A stretch of 64,000 nt of DNA from Micavibrio sp. (GCA_026989265.1 JALSJP010000001.1:62001-126000), one strand, 5' to 3'. Counted from the stretch's first letter, positions 45,291-54,322 are shown. The notes: generated from the letters alone by a model not told the origin. Made by a program: numbers and translations.

Positions 45291-46961
45291 ATGGGATCGG
45301 TCATATCTATCATCAATAATAAGACTAAGCCACTAAATATCACCTTGGCGCAGCTTAACCCTACTCTAGGTTATATTGATGGTAATGCAGCGCAAATAAT
45401 TAAAACATGGAAAGAAAATAACGCTAGTGACTTAATAGTTTTTCCTGAGCTATTTATTTGCGGATATCCTCCTGAGGATTTGGTTTTAAACCCTGCCCTG
45501 CTGAAATCTATAGAGCGTAAAATTGATGCTATTTGCGCGGAAACAGTAAGTTTTAGCGCGGCTGCATTAATTTCAACGCCTTGGGTAATTGACGGGAATC
45601 TATATAACGCTGCTTTATTAATAGAAAACGGCGCAATAAAGCATGTATTTACAAAGCATTTGCTGCCCAATTACTCGGTTTTTGATGAAAAAAGAGTATT
45701 TACCAGTGGCGAGCTTCCCGAAGCTATAAATTTCCGAGGGCATAAATTAGGCATTATGATTTGTGAAGATTTATGGGATGCCCGCGTTTCAAAACATTTG
45801 AAAAACCAAGGTGCAGAGCTGCTTATAGCTATAAATGCAAGTCCTTATAACTATGATCAATATAATAATCGTATAAATATATCGCGCGCGAGGATAGCAG
45901 AAACAGGATTAAGCTTAATATATGTTAATATGATCGGCGGGCAGGATGAGCTTGTCTTTGATGGTAGGTCATTTGTGATGAATGCTAGTGGCAAGCTGAT
46001 ATATGATGCTCCCGCTTTTGAAGAAGAAATATCAACAATTAAGCTAACTAATAAAGCGCAAATAGAAATACTTAAAGGGCGCGCTTTGCCTGTAATAAAG
46101 CAAAATGAGCTTGATCTAATATATGAAGCCCTAAAACTTGGGCTTAAGGATTACGTGCATAAAAACGGCTTTAGCGATGTTATTATAGGTCTATCGGGCG
46201 GGGTAGATAGCGCTCTTACCGCCGCTATTGCCGTTGATGCACTTGGCAAAGATCATGTGCGTTGCGTGATGCTGCCTTTTGAGTTCACCTCACAGACAAG
46301 CCTTGATGATGCTAAAACATGTGCCAAAATGCTTGGGGTTAGCTATGATATCATGCCAATAAATGAGGCTGTTAAGGCATTTGAGAATATAATCCCTGAT
46401 CTAAGCGGCATTGCCCATGAAAATACGCAAAGCCGAATCCGCGGGAGCATACTTATGGCTTTGTCCAATGCTAGCGGGGCTATGCTTATCACCACAGGTA
46501 ATAAAAGTGAAATGGCGGTTGGGTATTGCACGCTTTATGGTGATATGAATGGCGGGTTTAACGCTCTTAAAGATGTATATAAAACAGAGGTCTACGCCCT
46601 TTCATCATGGCGTGGCTTGCCTAAAAATATCATAAATAAAGAACCAACGGCGGAGCTTAGGGCTGGGCAAACAGATCAAGATAGCCTGCCGCCATATGAT
46701 TTACTAGATGACATATTGATTCTACTGATAGAGCATAGCCATATAGATTGGAAAACCGCGCCTGATGATTTGCTCGAAATACGGGAGCGATGTTTAAAGC
46801 ATCCAAAAACAGTTGAAAAAATAGCATGCCTATTAAAAAATACAGAATATAAACGATTTCAAGCCGCACCTGGAACGCGCATATCCCCATATGGATTTGG
46901 GCGCGACCGCCGCTACCCCATGACTAATAATTTTGTAAATAAAGTTGAAAAAGGTGCATAA
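45291..46961 (+). CDS. nadE: Glutamine-dependent NAD+ synthetase
   Basis: The two-domain enzyme is about 556 residues from the ATG at 45291; a GTG at 45273 would overlap the previous gene by 11 bp. The N-terminal nitrilase-type glutaminase has FPELFICGYPPEDL (Glu), FTKHLLPNYSVFDEKR (Lys) and MICEDLWD (Cys). The C-terminal synthetase has the pyrophosphate loop GLSGGVDSALT. It converts deamido-NAD to NAD using glutamine ammonia. It is probably cotranscribed with the DAHP synthase gene. Confidence 0.95.
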   Translation: MGSVISIINNKTKPLNITLAQLNPTLGYIDGNAAQIIKTWKENNASDLIVFPELFICGYPPEDLVLNPALLKSIERKIDAICAETVSFSAAALISTPWVIDGNLYNAALLIENGAIKHVFTKHLLPNYSVFDEKRVFTSGELPEAINFRGHKLGIMICEDLWDARVSKHLKNQGAELLIAINASPYNYDQYNNRINISRARIAETGLSLIYVNMIGGQDELVFDGRSFVMNASGKLIYDAPAFEEEISTIKLTNKAQIEILKGRALPVIKQNELDLIYEALKLGLKDYVHKNGFSDVIIGLSGGVDSALTAAIAVDALGKDHVRCVMLPFEFTSQTSLDDAKTCAKMLGVSYDIMPINEAVKAFENIIPDLSGIAHENTQSRIRGSILMALSNASGAMLITTGNKSEMAVGYCTLYGDMNGGFNALKDVYKTEVYALSSWRGLPKNIINKEPTAELRAGQTDQDSLPPYDLLDDILILLIEHSHIDWKTAPDDLLEIRERCLKHPKTVEKIACLLKNTEYKRFQAAPGTRISPYGFGRDRRYPMTNNFVNKVEKGA

Positions 46962-47005
46962 TAGGGTTATCTAAAATGATTAATTATATTCATTCATATC
47001 TTTAA

Positions 47006-47069
47006 CTGGACAAGGCATGAGTGAAGCAGCGTATTTTAATACGTAATGAGCGAAATAACGATGCTCCAG
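47006..47069 (+). repeat. Palindromic element, copy B, upstream of second gltX
   Basis: Outer arms CTGGA plus GCAT (47006-47010, 47015-47018) pair with ATGC plus TCCAG (47061-47069), with a CAAG bulge. The inner hairpin is CGTAT (47030-47034), loop TTTA, ATACG (47039-47043). The right flank TAATGAGCGAAATAACG matches that of copy A at 2134-2150 closely. The outer arms share no sequence with copy A yet remain self-complementary. The element ends 18 nt before the gltX ATG. Nothing else is seen in 46962-47087. Confidence 0.6.
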
Positions 47070-47087
47070 ATAGAAATATGGATTAAT

Positions 47088-48428
47088 ATGAAAGTTAGAT
47101 TTGCACCATCACCGACAGGAATGCTCCATGTTGGAAATGCGCGCACTGCGCTTATTTCATGGCTGTTTACCCGCTCTATGGGCGGTGAATTTATGCTGCG
47201 CATTGATGATACAGATAGGCTGCGCTCTAAAGATGAATATGAGGTAGCAATAGAATCAGGTCTTAAATGGCTTGGCATGGATTGGGATTTAAAAGCTCGC
47301 CAGCGTGATCGCTCTGATATTTATGAGAGCAAAATTGAGCAACTAAAAGTGGCGGGCAGACTATATCCTTGTTATGAAACGCCTGAAGAGCTTGATTTAA
47401 AACGGAAAAGCCAGCTTTCGCGTAAATTGCCCCCTATATATGATCGCGAGGCATTGGAGCTATCCGATGATAAAATTAAAGCCTATGAAGAGCAAGGGCG
47501 AAAGCCACATTGGCGTTTCAAGCTTAATCATGAAGCCATTATTTGGAATGATATGGTGCGCGGGGAAATAAAGTTTGACGGCAAAGACCTGTCCGACCCT
47601 GTGCTTATCCGCGAAGATGGCAGCCCGCTTTATCATATATGCTCTGTTATTGATGATATCGATTATGAAATAACTCACGTGGTGCGCGGGGAAGATCACG
47701 TATCTAACACTGCTTGCCACATTCAAATGTTCGAAGCATTGGGCGCGAAAGCCCCGATATTTGCTCATCTGCCATTATTATCTGATAAAGAAGGCGGAAA
47801 ATTATCCAAACGCATTGGCTCGCTTAGCCTTAAAGAGCTGCAAGATGACGGGCTAGAGCCTTTGTCCGTGGTAAGCCTTATGGCGCGCCTTGGAACGTCT
47901 GACCCTATTGAGGCTTTTTGTGATATTAAAACCGTGATAGATAATTTTGATATTTCTAAATTCTCGCGCGGAACTCCTAAATTTGACCCAGATGAATTGC
48001 TGCGCCTTAATGCTAAAATACTGCATGAGCGAGAATTTGATGAGATTAAACCGCGCCTTATTGAAATTGGCTTGGCTGAATTAGACGCAGAATTTTGGAA
48101 TATTGCGCGCCCTAATATTGAGAAACTCTTAGATATTAAGGATTGGTGGAATGTTGCTAAGAACCCTGTAACGCCAATTATCGAAGATTCTGAATTTATA
48201 GAGCAAGCATTAGAGCTTTTGCCCGAGTGTCCGTGGAGTAAAGATACATGGAAGAATTGGGCAAATGCAGTTAAGGCAAAAACAGGGCGTAAAGGTAAGC
48301 AATTATTTATGCCGCTACGCCAAGCTTTGACAGGAATGGATCACGGTCCCGAGCTTTCCGAACTCTTATTACTTATTGGTTATGATAATGCGAAAGAGCG
48401 TTTACAAAGCCACAAAAAAGCTGCTTAA
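47088..48428 (+). CDS. gltX: Glutamyl-tRNA synthetase (second copy)
   Basis: The product is 446 residues from the ATG at 47088, which starts MKVRFAPSPTGMLHVGN; the frame extends to 47046 but that stretch lies in the palindromic element. The KMSKS-type motif is KLSKRIGS. It differs clearly from the first copy at 14144, so this is an ancient paralogue pair rather than a recent duplication. In alphaproteobacteria one paralogue may favour tRNA-Gln misacylation, with GatCAB completing Gln-tRNA; which does so here cannot be told. GGA lies about 6 nt before the ATG. Confidence 0.93.
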   Translation: MKVRFAPSPTGMLHVGNARTALISWLFTRSMGGEFMLRIDDTDRLRSKDEYEVAIESGLKWLGMDWDLKARQRDRSDIYESKIEQLKVAGRLYPCYETPEELDLKRKSQLSRKLPPIYDREALELSDDKIKAYEEQGRKPHWRFKLNHEAIIWNDMVRGEIKFDGKDLSDPVLIREDGSPLYHICSVIDDIDYEITHVVRGEDHVSNTACHIQMFEALGAKAPIFAHLPLLSDKEGGKLSKRIGSLSLKELQDDGLEPLSVVSLMARLGTSDPIEAFCDIKTVIDNFDISKFSRGTPKFDPDELLRLNAKILHEREFDEIKPRLIEIGLAELDAEFWNIARPNIEKLLDIKDWWNVAKNPVTPIIEDSEFIEQALELLPECPWSKDTWKNWANAVKAKTGRKGKQLFMPLRQALTGMDHGPELSELLLLIGYDNAKERLQSHKKAA

Positions 48429-48443
48429 CCTCTAATGATAACC

Positions 48444-48680
48444 CTAATGAGAGCGATTTTTTAGGGAATATAGAAACTTTTCTAGCTTTTTTGAATCTTG
48501 ATGTGATGCATCAGGCCATAGGATTTCGACTGTATTATAGAATGACTGGCGACCCTCTGTGAATAAATGATCGCAAAGCAAGACCTTGCGGCGTGGAGAT
48601 AGCTCCGAAAACTCTTCTATAATGTTAAAGCTGTTACTACCAGCTTCAACAATATCTCGCAAACCTGACCTCATTAACAT
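48444..48680 (-). CDS. Small hypothetical protein (78 aa)
   Basis: The start at 48680 is chosen because GGGGAG lies 7 nt upstream; the open frame extends to 48734 but would overlap the promoter. The 78-residue product is soluble-looking and partly helical, with SGLRDIVEAGSNSFNIIEEFSE and SPRRKVLLCDHLF followed by a basic C-terminus (SKKLEKFLYSLKNRSH). I do not recognise a family. A near-consensus promoter lies just upstream. It is convergent with gltX and follows the chemoreceptor gene in the same direction. Confidence 0.6.
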   Translation of the reverse strand: MLMRSGLRDIVEAGSNSFNIIEEFSELSPRRKVLLCDHLFTEGRQSFYNTVEILWPDASHQDSKKLEKFLYSLKNRSH

Positions 48681-48723
48681 AAATGCACTCCCCACAAAAA
48701 ACCACATTAAAACAATGTGAAGA

Positions 48724-48752
48724 AGTATATACACAAAAAACCATTAAGTAAA
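48724..48752 (-). promoter_or_regulatory. Candidate promoter for the 78-aa hypothetical gene
   Basis: On the minus strand TTTACT (48752-48747), a 17 bp spacer and TATACT (48729-48724) lie about 44 nt before the ATG at 48680. The -35 lies 20 bp after the chemoreceptor stop. Confidence 0.5.
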
Positions 48753-48771
48753 GTTTTTTACCCACCCCCTG

Positions 48772-50073
48772 CTAAGCGGTTTTAATATTCGATAAAAACA
48801 CCTCAACTTCCCCATTCAAAGAAGTGGATTTTTTGTTTAAACTATCAGCGGCGACTTTAAGGTTTTCTGATGCACCTTTAACACTTTCAGACGATGCTAT
48901 CACCTGAGAGGCAACGCCAGAAACATCACTAACATTTTCAGCAGCGCCTTGAGTGCTGCACACAATCTCATTCATAGCTACAGAATGTTCTTCCATAGCA
49001 GCAGAAATAGACGTTGAAATTTCATTTATATCACCAATTGTTTTAGAAACCTCGGAGATAATATCAACAGCTTGCTGTGATGATTTTTGCGTTGACCCGA
49101 CTTGTGCTTCAATTTCTTCAGTAGCACGCGCCGTTTGCGTAGCAAGAGCCTTAACCTCTGATGCAACAACAGCAAAACCTTTACCAGCATCACCAGCGCG
49201 CGCAGCCTCAATAGTAGCATTTAATGCAAGCAGGTTTGTTTGCTCTGCAATATCCTTAATCATTGTAACAATTTCTACAATTTTATCAGAATTACTCTTC
49301 AGACTTACAATAGCGCCATTAGCTTCATCAACTTTGACAACCGCATCACTAGATATGCGGCTTGCAGAAGTTATTTGAACGGCGATTTCTCTTATGGATG
49401 CTAACATTTCTTCTGAAGCCGCAGCCACCTTATTAACATTTTCAGCAGCAGTATCCGAAGCATTCAAAAGCATATTTGCCTGTTTATCACCATTCTTAAC
49501 AACTCCATCAAGTCCATTTGATATGACAGAAAGCTCTTCCATTGCCGTGGAAATCTCTACAAGAAACTTAACAATATTAGCGTCAAAATCATCGGTCATA
49601 GACATTAATCTATTTGCAAAATCATCTTGTGAAGCCTGAAACGCCCCTGCTGCCGTGTTAATGGATCTTGCGCCCATCAGCAAACTACCATGCATACCTG
49701 TTTCCAAAATACGGCGGAAATATTTGCCTTCGTTAATACAATCCATAACAGCGGTAGATTCACGCACAAATGCGTCAATATAATCAACCATTGAATTTGT
49801 TGATTGCTGTAAGTGTTTAATTTTACCGCCATCCGACACATTTAAAATACGCGCCTCAAAATCACCGACTTTAAGGCGATTAATAACATCTGTAACACGT
49901 GATACTTCACTAGCAGACTTTTTTACCAAAACCATAACAACAAGCAACAACACCAATATAGCAGGAATAACAAGCTCAAGAGGAATAATTTTAAAATAAA
50001 AATCAACTCCAAGAAAAACAATAGATATAGCCAATATTATTTGTGATTTAGAGAGAGAAGATAAGTTCATCAT
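48772..50073 (-). CDS. Methyl-accepting chemotaxis protein without periplasmic sensor domain
   Basis: The product is 433 residues from the ATG at 50073, which has AAGGAG exactly 6 nt upstream. A tight hairpin of two membrane helices (about residues 12-27 and 33-51) leads to a HAMP-like region, a linker and a long signalling coiled coil. The coil has the highly conserved tip [27 protein letters not shown]. No extracellular ligand domain exists. The upstream gene, overlapping by 26 bp, encodes a PAS domain, so the two together look like Aer split in two. It would signal to CheA/CheW, not found in the window. Confidence 0.92.
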   Translation of the reverse strand: MMNLSSLSKSQIILAISIVFLGVDFYFKIIPLELVIPAILVLLLVVMVLVKKSASEVSRVTDVINRLKVGDFEARILNVSDGGKIKHLQQSTNSMVDYIDAFVRESTAVMDCINEGKYFRRILETGMHGSLLMGARSINTAAGAFQASQDDFANRLMSMTDDFDANIVKFLVEISTAMEELSVISNGLDGVVKNGDKQANMLLNASDTAAENVNKVAAASEEMLASIREIAVQITSASRISSDAVVKVDEANGAIVSLKSNSDKIVEIVTMIKDIAEQTNLLALNATIEAARAGDAGKGFAVVASEVKALATQTARATEEIEAQVGSTQKSSQQAVDIISEVSKTIGDINEISTSISAAMEEHSVAMNEIVCSTQGAAENVSDVSGVASQVIASSESVKGASENLKVAADSLNKKSTSLNGEVEVFLSNIKTA

Positions 50074-50572
50074 ATCCGACTCCTTTTTCCTCAAGAAGAT
50101 TTAAAAGCATTTGAAAAGAAGCATTCATACCGTCCTTACTGTTAGTATGCTTAGCTTCTTCATCAAGAAGAGATTTATATAAAGGCTTTATGATATTATC
50201 AATAACGCCAGCTTTAGGAACCCTGCGACTTGAATGGTAAGCTATGATATTACCACGTTCATCAAATGTTGGTGTCACATGCGCGAACACCCAATAATGG
50301 TCACCATTTTTCGACATATTTATAACATATGCAAAAATCTCATTTCCCGCACCAAGGGTGTCCCACAATAATTTAAAAACACATCTAGGCATATCGGGGT
50401 GGCGAATTATGCTGTGGGGTTGCCCCATAACTCCCTTTTCTGAATAACCTGCGATTTTCAAAAAAACATCATTGGCGTATATAATGCGACCTTTAAGATC
50501 GGTTTTACTAACAATGATCTCATCATTGTCAAAAAAACGCTCCACCCCCGTAGGGCTAATTTTTTCTACCAT
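50048..50572 (-). CDS. PAS-domain sensor protein, Aer-type
   Basis: The 174-residue protein has an Aer-like PAS domain (about residues 15-120) with [36 protein letters not shown] and [19 protein letters not shown], the pattern of FAD-binding Aer PAS sensors. A helical tail (120-174) could contact the receptor. It has no membrane segment. It overlaps the downstream chemoreceptor gene by 26 bp. Probable role: sensing redox or energy state for taxis. FAD or heme binding is an inference. Confidence 0.88.
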   Translation of the reverse strand: MVEKISPTGVERFFDNDEIIVSKTDLKGRIIYANDVFLKIAGYSEKGVMGQPHSIIRHPDMPRCVFKLLWDTLGAGNEIFAYVINMSKNGDHYWVFAHVTPTFDERGNIIAYHSSRRVPKAGVIDNIIKPLYKSLLDEEAKHTNSKDGMNASFQMLLNLLEEKGVGYDELIFSL

Positions 50573-50642
50573 TTATATAACCTAATATCTAAAAGTTAAC
50601 ATTTAAGAAGCGACAGCAAAAAGCATCGCTAAAAAACAATCA

Positions 50643-50654
50643 CATATGCATATG
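50643..50654. promoter_or_regulatory. 12-bp perfect palindrome, possible operator
   Basis: CATATGCATATG reads the same on both strands. It lies 71 bp upstream of the PAS gene start, where a repressor or activator could bind. A looser inverted pair AGCGA/TCGCT is at 50612-50633. I see no known regulator motif. The remainder of 50573-50717 holds nothing else recognisable. Confidence 0.35.
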
Positions 50655-50717
50655 AAATAATCTATCAAAAAAAGTAAAAAATAATATTTGACATTTAAAA
50701 ACTGATTGGGGAAAAAA

Positions 50718-50794
50718 TGGTGGGCCTGGTCGGACTTGAACCAACGACCGATCCGTTATGAGCGGATTGCTCTAACCAACTGAGCTACAGGCCC
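50718..50794 (-). tRNA. tRNA with CAU anticodon, probably tRNA-Ile2
   Basis: A 77-nt cloverleaf with acceptor GGGCCTG/CAGGCCC, anticodon loop CTCATAA (CAT), T-loop GTTCAAGTC and encoded CCA. The acceptor stem is the one usual for alphaproteobacterial tRNA-Ile rather than elongator Met, so it is more likely the lysidine-modified Ile2 tRNA reading AUA. Elongator tRNA-Met is the alternative. Confidence 0.85.
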
Positions 50795-50798
50795 CCAT

Positions 50799-50813
50799 TG
50801 AAACAGCGTTTCA
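50799..50813. repeat. Short inverted repeat just upstream of tRNA-CAU
   Basis: TGAAAC and GTTTCA are perfect arms around AGC, ending 5 bp from the tRNA 5' end. It lies where the tRNA transcript would begin, so it could affect 5' processing or be chance. It is too short to name. Confidence 0.3.
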
Positions 50814-50908
50814 GGAAGCTTTTATGACGCATCTTACATATAAAAGCAATATCTTTTATATAGCTATATGCTAATATCTTAAAAAACCTCAAAAGCTATT
50901 AGGTCGTT

Positions 50909-52315
50909 ATGATGTATGAAAATATAAAACTCTTAAATCCGTTTATTTCTTCAAAAAAAGAAAACCATATTAATATTGATATAGTTAACTCAAAAACCCT
51001 TAAAAAACTTGATGAGTCCATACAAACCCAAATAGGTGAACAGGGTTTTGATGGTGAATCAGGACAGATTTTTATACTGCGTAATGAAACAGGCAAAACC
51101 ATGTCAATTATTGCGGGAGCAAGTGAAAATCAAACCATCGTGGATGGCAGTAAGATTTATGATGCTGTTAAAAATGCCTTTTCCTTGGAATATCTAAATA
51201 AAACCAGCTTTTCTATAAATTCGGATAGTGAAAACTTGCATATAGGGTGGGGCTTTGCTGCGTATAAATTCTCGCGATATAAGAGTGATGAAAATGAAAA
51301 GAAACCGCTGCTTTTAATAAATGATAAAGCCGATAAAAACCGCATAAAAGCCTATGTAGAATCAGTGTGTTTAATTAGAAATTTAGTTAATACTCCCGCT
51401 AATGATATGGGTCCTAACGAGCTTGAAAAAGCGACTGAACATCTAGCAAAGCACCATGGAGTTGAGCTTAAAACTATTAAAGATAAAGAGCTTATATCTC
51501 AAAATTTCCCTATGATTTATGAAGTTGGCAAAGCAAGCCCTCGCGCTCCTCGTCTGCTTGATTTTAACTGGGGAGAGCCAAAACACCCCAAAGTAACGCT
51601 GGTTGGCAAGGGCGTATGTTTTGATACTGGTGGCTTAGATATTAAGCCATCGCAATTCATGCTTACCATGAAAAAAGATATGGGCGGAGCGGCGCATGTA
51701 TTGGGGCTAGCTCATATGATTATGAGCCTAAAACTCCCCGTGAATTTGCGCGTTTTAATTCCAGCGGTTGAAAATTCTATATCGGGAAACTCCTACCGCC
51801 CATCTGATATTATAAATAGCCGTAAAGGCATAACCGTTGAGGTCGGTAATACTGACGCGGAAGGTCGACTTGTTTTAGCAGACGCACTTACATATGCTTG
51901 CGAAGATAATCCTGATTTGCTGATAGATTTTGCAACGCTAACTGGCGCGGCGCGAATTGCACTTGGCTTTGACCTGCCTGCGATATTTTCAAACAATGAT
52001 GAAATAGCAGGGGAAATCCAAAAGCAATCCGCGCAGGATGATGTTGATGACCCTGTATGGCATTTGCCGCTTTGGCAGCCCTACCGCAAAGATTTAGATA
52101 GCCCTATAGCAGATATCAGCAGCACAGGAACGGGCAAGGCTGGGGCTACAAACGCTGCGCTTTTCCTGCAAGAATTTATCACTGATAAAACGCCGTGGAT
52201 ACATATGGATGTATATGCGTGGGAGCAAACAGGCAAGTCTGGCAGACCTAAAGGCGGCGCTGATACAGGAATGCGAGCTATATTTGCTTATTTAGAGGGT
52301 AGGTATAAGGGCTAA
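50909..52315 (+). CDS. Leucyl aminopeptidase, M17 family
   Basis: The 468-residue product has the M17 metal and active-site motifs: GKGVCFDTGGLDIKPS, MKKDMGGAAHV and NTDAEGRLVLADAL, followed by PLWQPYRKDLDSPIADISS. The N-terminal macro-like domain is divergent. AGG lies 5 nt before the ATG. M17 enzymes use two metal ions to remove N-terminal residues from peptides. Its sequence is closer to the PepB-like alphaproteobacterial branch than to E. coli PepA. It overlaps the convergent ligase gene end by 4 bp. Confidence 0.93.
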   Translation: MMYENIKLLNPFISSKKENHINIDIVNSKTLKKLDESIQTQIGEQGFDGESGQIFILRNETGKTMSIIAGASENQTIVDGSKIYDAVKNAFSLEYLNKTSFSINSDSENLHIGWGFAAYKFSRYKSDENEKKPLLLINDKADKNRIKAYVESVCLIRNLVNTPANDMGPNELEKATEHLAKHHGVELKTIKDKELISQNFPMIYEVGKASPRAPRLLDFNWGEPKHPKVTLVGKGVCFDTGGLDIKPSQFMLTMKKDMGGAAHVLGLAHMIMSLKLPVNLRVLIPAVENSISGNSYRPSDIINSRKGITVEVGNTDAEGRLVLADALTYACEDNPDLLIDFATLTGAARIALGFDLPAIFSNNDEIAGEIQKQSAQDDVDDPVWHLPLWQPYRKDLDSPIADISSTGTGKAGATNAALFLQEFITDKTPWIHMDVYAWEQTGKSGRPKGGADTGMRAIFAYLEGRYKG

Positions 52316-53688
52316 AACAACGCCAAGATATCATGTGCAAAATCGTGAAGCGTGTCGTCGCGCGCTCCCATGATTACTATACGATCACCTTCTTTGGCTA
52401 TATATTTAATAAAAACAGGAATTTCGGAGCGGTTTTTAAACCAGTGCGCACTCACGCCTTTATCGGTTAAATCATTAATTATGTGCTTTGCCGTTACCGC
52501 ACGATCAACCGTGCCACCAGCATAATAAGCCTCAGGCATTAACAAGTAATCATCACTATCTAAATATTTGGCAAATACCTCAACCATTTCCTCGCCCATT
52601 AATCGCAGTGGGGCAAAGCCGTGAGGCTGGAACATTATAATCAAACGCCCGTCAAAGTCTTTTAGGCTCTGCAAGCTTGCGGATATTTTATCAGGATTAT
52701 GGGCAAAGTCATCATAAACCGCAACTCCGCCCGATGTGCCAATATATTCCATACGCCTTTTAATGCCTTTGAATAGTTTTAGAGCTTTAACTCCGCGCTC
52801 TATATCAAGTCCAAGCGCAAAAACAACCGATAAAGCGGCAAGCGCATTTTCAACATTATGGCGACCTGCTACATTAAGCTCCACATCATATTTACTGCCA
52901 TAAGAGTTTAAGTGAAATTTAATGCCATGCATTGAATATGGCTCGAGATTATAGGCAACTAAATTCGCCATATCATCATTAATGCCATAGCTGATAACTC
53001 GTGATTTTGCGCGCATCTCACAAAGATTTTTAACGCGGGGTTGATCAAAATTAACTATAACGCAATCGCTAGCCCGCGCCAAATAATCACCGAAAAGCTG
53101 CTCTAGCTCTTCCATGGATTTATGATCGAGCGCGATATTATTAAGCAGCGCAATGGATGGATTATAATGCGCGATAGAGCCATCACTTTCATCCATTTCG
53201 GCTATAAATAAACCGCTATCGCCTTTTTGGATAGAGCTTTGCAGGTTGCGAATCTCCCCACCATTTACGATTGTGGGATTTTCCCCCATTTCTGATAGAA
53301 TAGTGCCAATCATGCCGACTACGCTTGATTTACCGCTAGTACCTGCCACGGCTATTTTATGCTCATGAGCGTTGAAAAGCTGCGCTAAAAGCTGCCCGCG
53401 CGTTATAATTGGGATATTGTTTTCTAGGGCGGATTTTACGTCGGGAATGCTATTTTCAATCGCGCTGGAAACAACCAATATATCAATATATTTGGTAATG
53501 CCAGAGCCATCTTGTGGAAATAGTTCTATAACCGAATCCTTTAAAGCCTGAAATTTTTCGGGGTTATTGCCATTATCATATGATCTATCAGAGCCAGTAA
53601 CATTTGCACCTGTTTTGCAAAGAAGGGTCGCAAGCGGCATCATACCGCTTCCCCCTATTCCACAGAAAAAATAGGATTTAGTAGGCAA
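52312..53688 (-). CDS. mpl: Mur ligase, MurC/Mpl type (probable peptidoglycan recycling ligase)
   Basis: The product is about 458 residues from a TTG at 53688, one base after the upstream stop; a GTG at 53733 would add 15 unrelated residues. The start FFCGIGGSGMMPLATLL and the ATP loop GTSGKSSVVG are Mur-ligase motifs, though the usual GTHGKT is changed to GTSGKS. DDFAHNPDKI and MFQPHGFAPLR follow. The single-step Mpl ligase attaches recovered tripeptide to UDP-MurNAc; MurC adds L-Ala. Sequence favours Mpl or a third branch, not canonical MurC. The gene symbol is tentative. Confidence 0.75.
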   Translation of the reverse strand: MPTKSYFFCGIGGSGMMPLATLLCKTGANVTGSDRSYDNGNNPEKFQALKDSVIELFPQDGSGITKYIDILVVSSAIENSIPDVKSALENNIPIITRGQLLAQLFNAHEHKIAVAGTSGKSSVVGMIGTILSEMGENPTIVNGGEIRNLQSSIQKGDSGLFIAEMDESDGSIAHYNPSIALLNNIALDHKSMEELEQLFGDYLARASDCVIVNFDQPRVKNLCEMRAKSRVISYGINDDMANLVAYNLEPYSMHGIKFHLNSYGSKYDVELNVAGRHNVENALAALSVVFALGLDIERGVKALKLFKGIKRRMEYIGTSGGVAVYDDFAHNPDKISASLQSLKDFDGRLIIMFQPHGFAPLRLMGEEMVEVFAKYLDSDDYLLMPEAYYAGGTVDRAVTAKHIINDLTDKGVSAHWFKNRSEIPVFIKYIAKEGDRIVIMGARDDTLHDFAHDILALF

Positions 53689-53689
53689 G

Positions 53690-54322
53690 TTACTGACCAG
53701 CGTATATTTGCACAGGCTCGGAACTAGCTTCACCTGTTAAATCACTAATGACAGATTGCAAGTCTGATTTTTCATCGCCGCTTTCTTGCTCAACAAAATC
53801 ATCGCCTTCACCGCGAAGGATAATTGGTAGAATAACTTTGTGCTTATCTGAGTTAAGGCGAGGTTGAGAAGGTCTAAACTCTTCCAAATCGTAAGTTTCT
53901 GGCTGTCTTATGTCACTATTATTATGCTGAGGTAATTTGTTTGGTTTTATAATCTCATGGGAAAAATCAATCGCAATTACGGATGGGTAATAAAATAAAG
54001 AGCTAGAGGCGTAATCCCATGCCATGCCAGCAGGCCCTCCCCACATAGCTTGCTCTGAAATTTGCGCGGGGACAGACATTTCAATTTTTCTATTACCCGG
54101 TGCATTGCAGGTTATTTCCATATCTTTAGGAGACTTCTTAATATTTACAGTATATGGCGGAAACACCTGATATTTAAGTCCATCAACATAAATATAGCAT
54201 TTAGCATTCTGAGCATCAGGCGTTAAAAACGTAATATCTTGGTTCGATGATTCAAGCGCATATCCGCATGACCCAAGAATTAAAATAGAAGATAAGGATA
54301 ATAAGTATTTGGGAAAAGGCAT
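53690..54322 (-). CDS. Hypothetical lipoprotein
   Basis: The 210-residue product has a lipoprotein signal with lipobox ILGSC (Cys19). The mature part contains KCYIYVDGLKYQVFPPYTVNIKKS, a beta-rich segment like PEGA-type surface repeats, and AMWGGPAGMAWDYASSSLFYYPSVIAIDF, then a disordered acidic tail (about 130-210). I know no function. AGGA lies 9 nt ahead of the ATG. It stops 1 bp before the ligase start, implying cotranscription and perhaps an envelope role. Confidence 0.75.
   Translation of the reverse strand: MPFPKYLLSLSSILILGSCGYALESSNQDITFLTPDAQNAKCYIYVDGLKYQVFPPYTVNIKKSPKDMEITCNAPGNRKIEMSVPAQISEQAMWGGPAGMAWDYASSSLFYYPSVIAIDFSHEIIKPNKLPQHNNSDIRQPETYDLEEFRPSQPRLNSDKHKVILPIILRGEGDDFVEQESGDEKSDLQSVISDLTGEASSEPVQIYAGQ

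Noticed and set aside
48735-48771. Possible terminator after the chemoreceptor gene
   Set aside because: GTAAA-AAAC-TTTAC is a weak stem without an immediate T run, and it overlaps the candidate promoter of the small gene.
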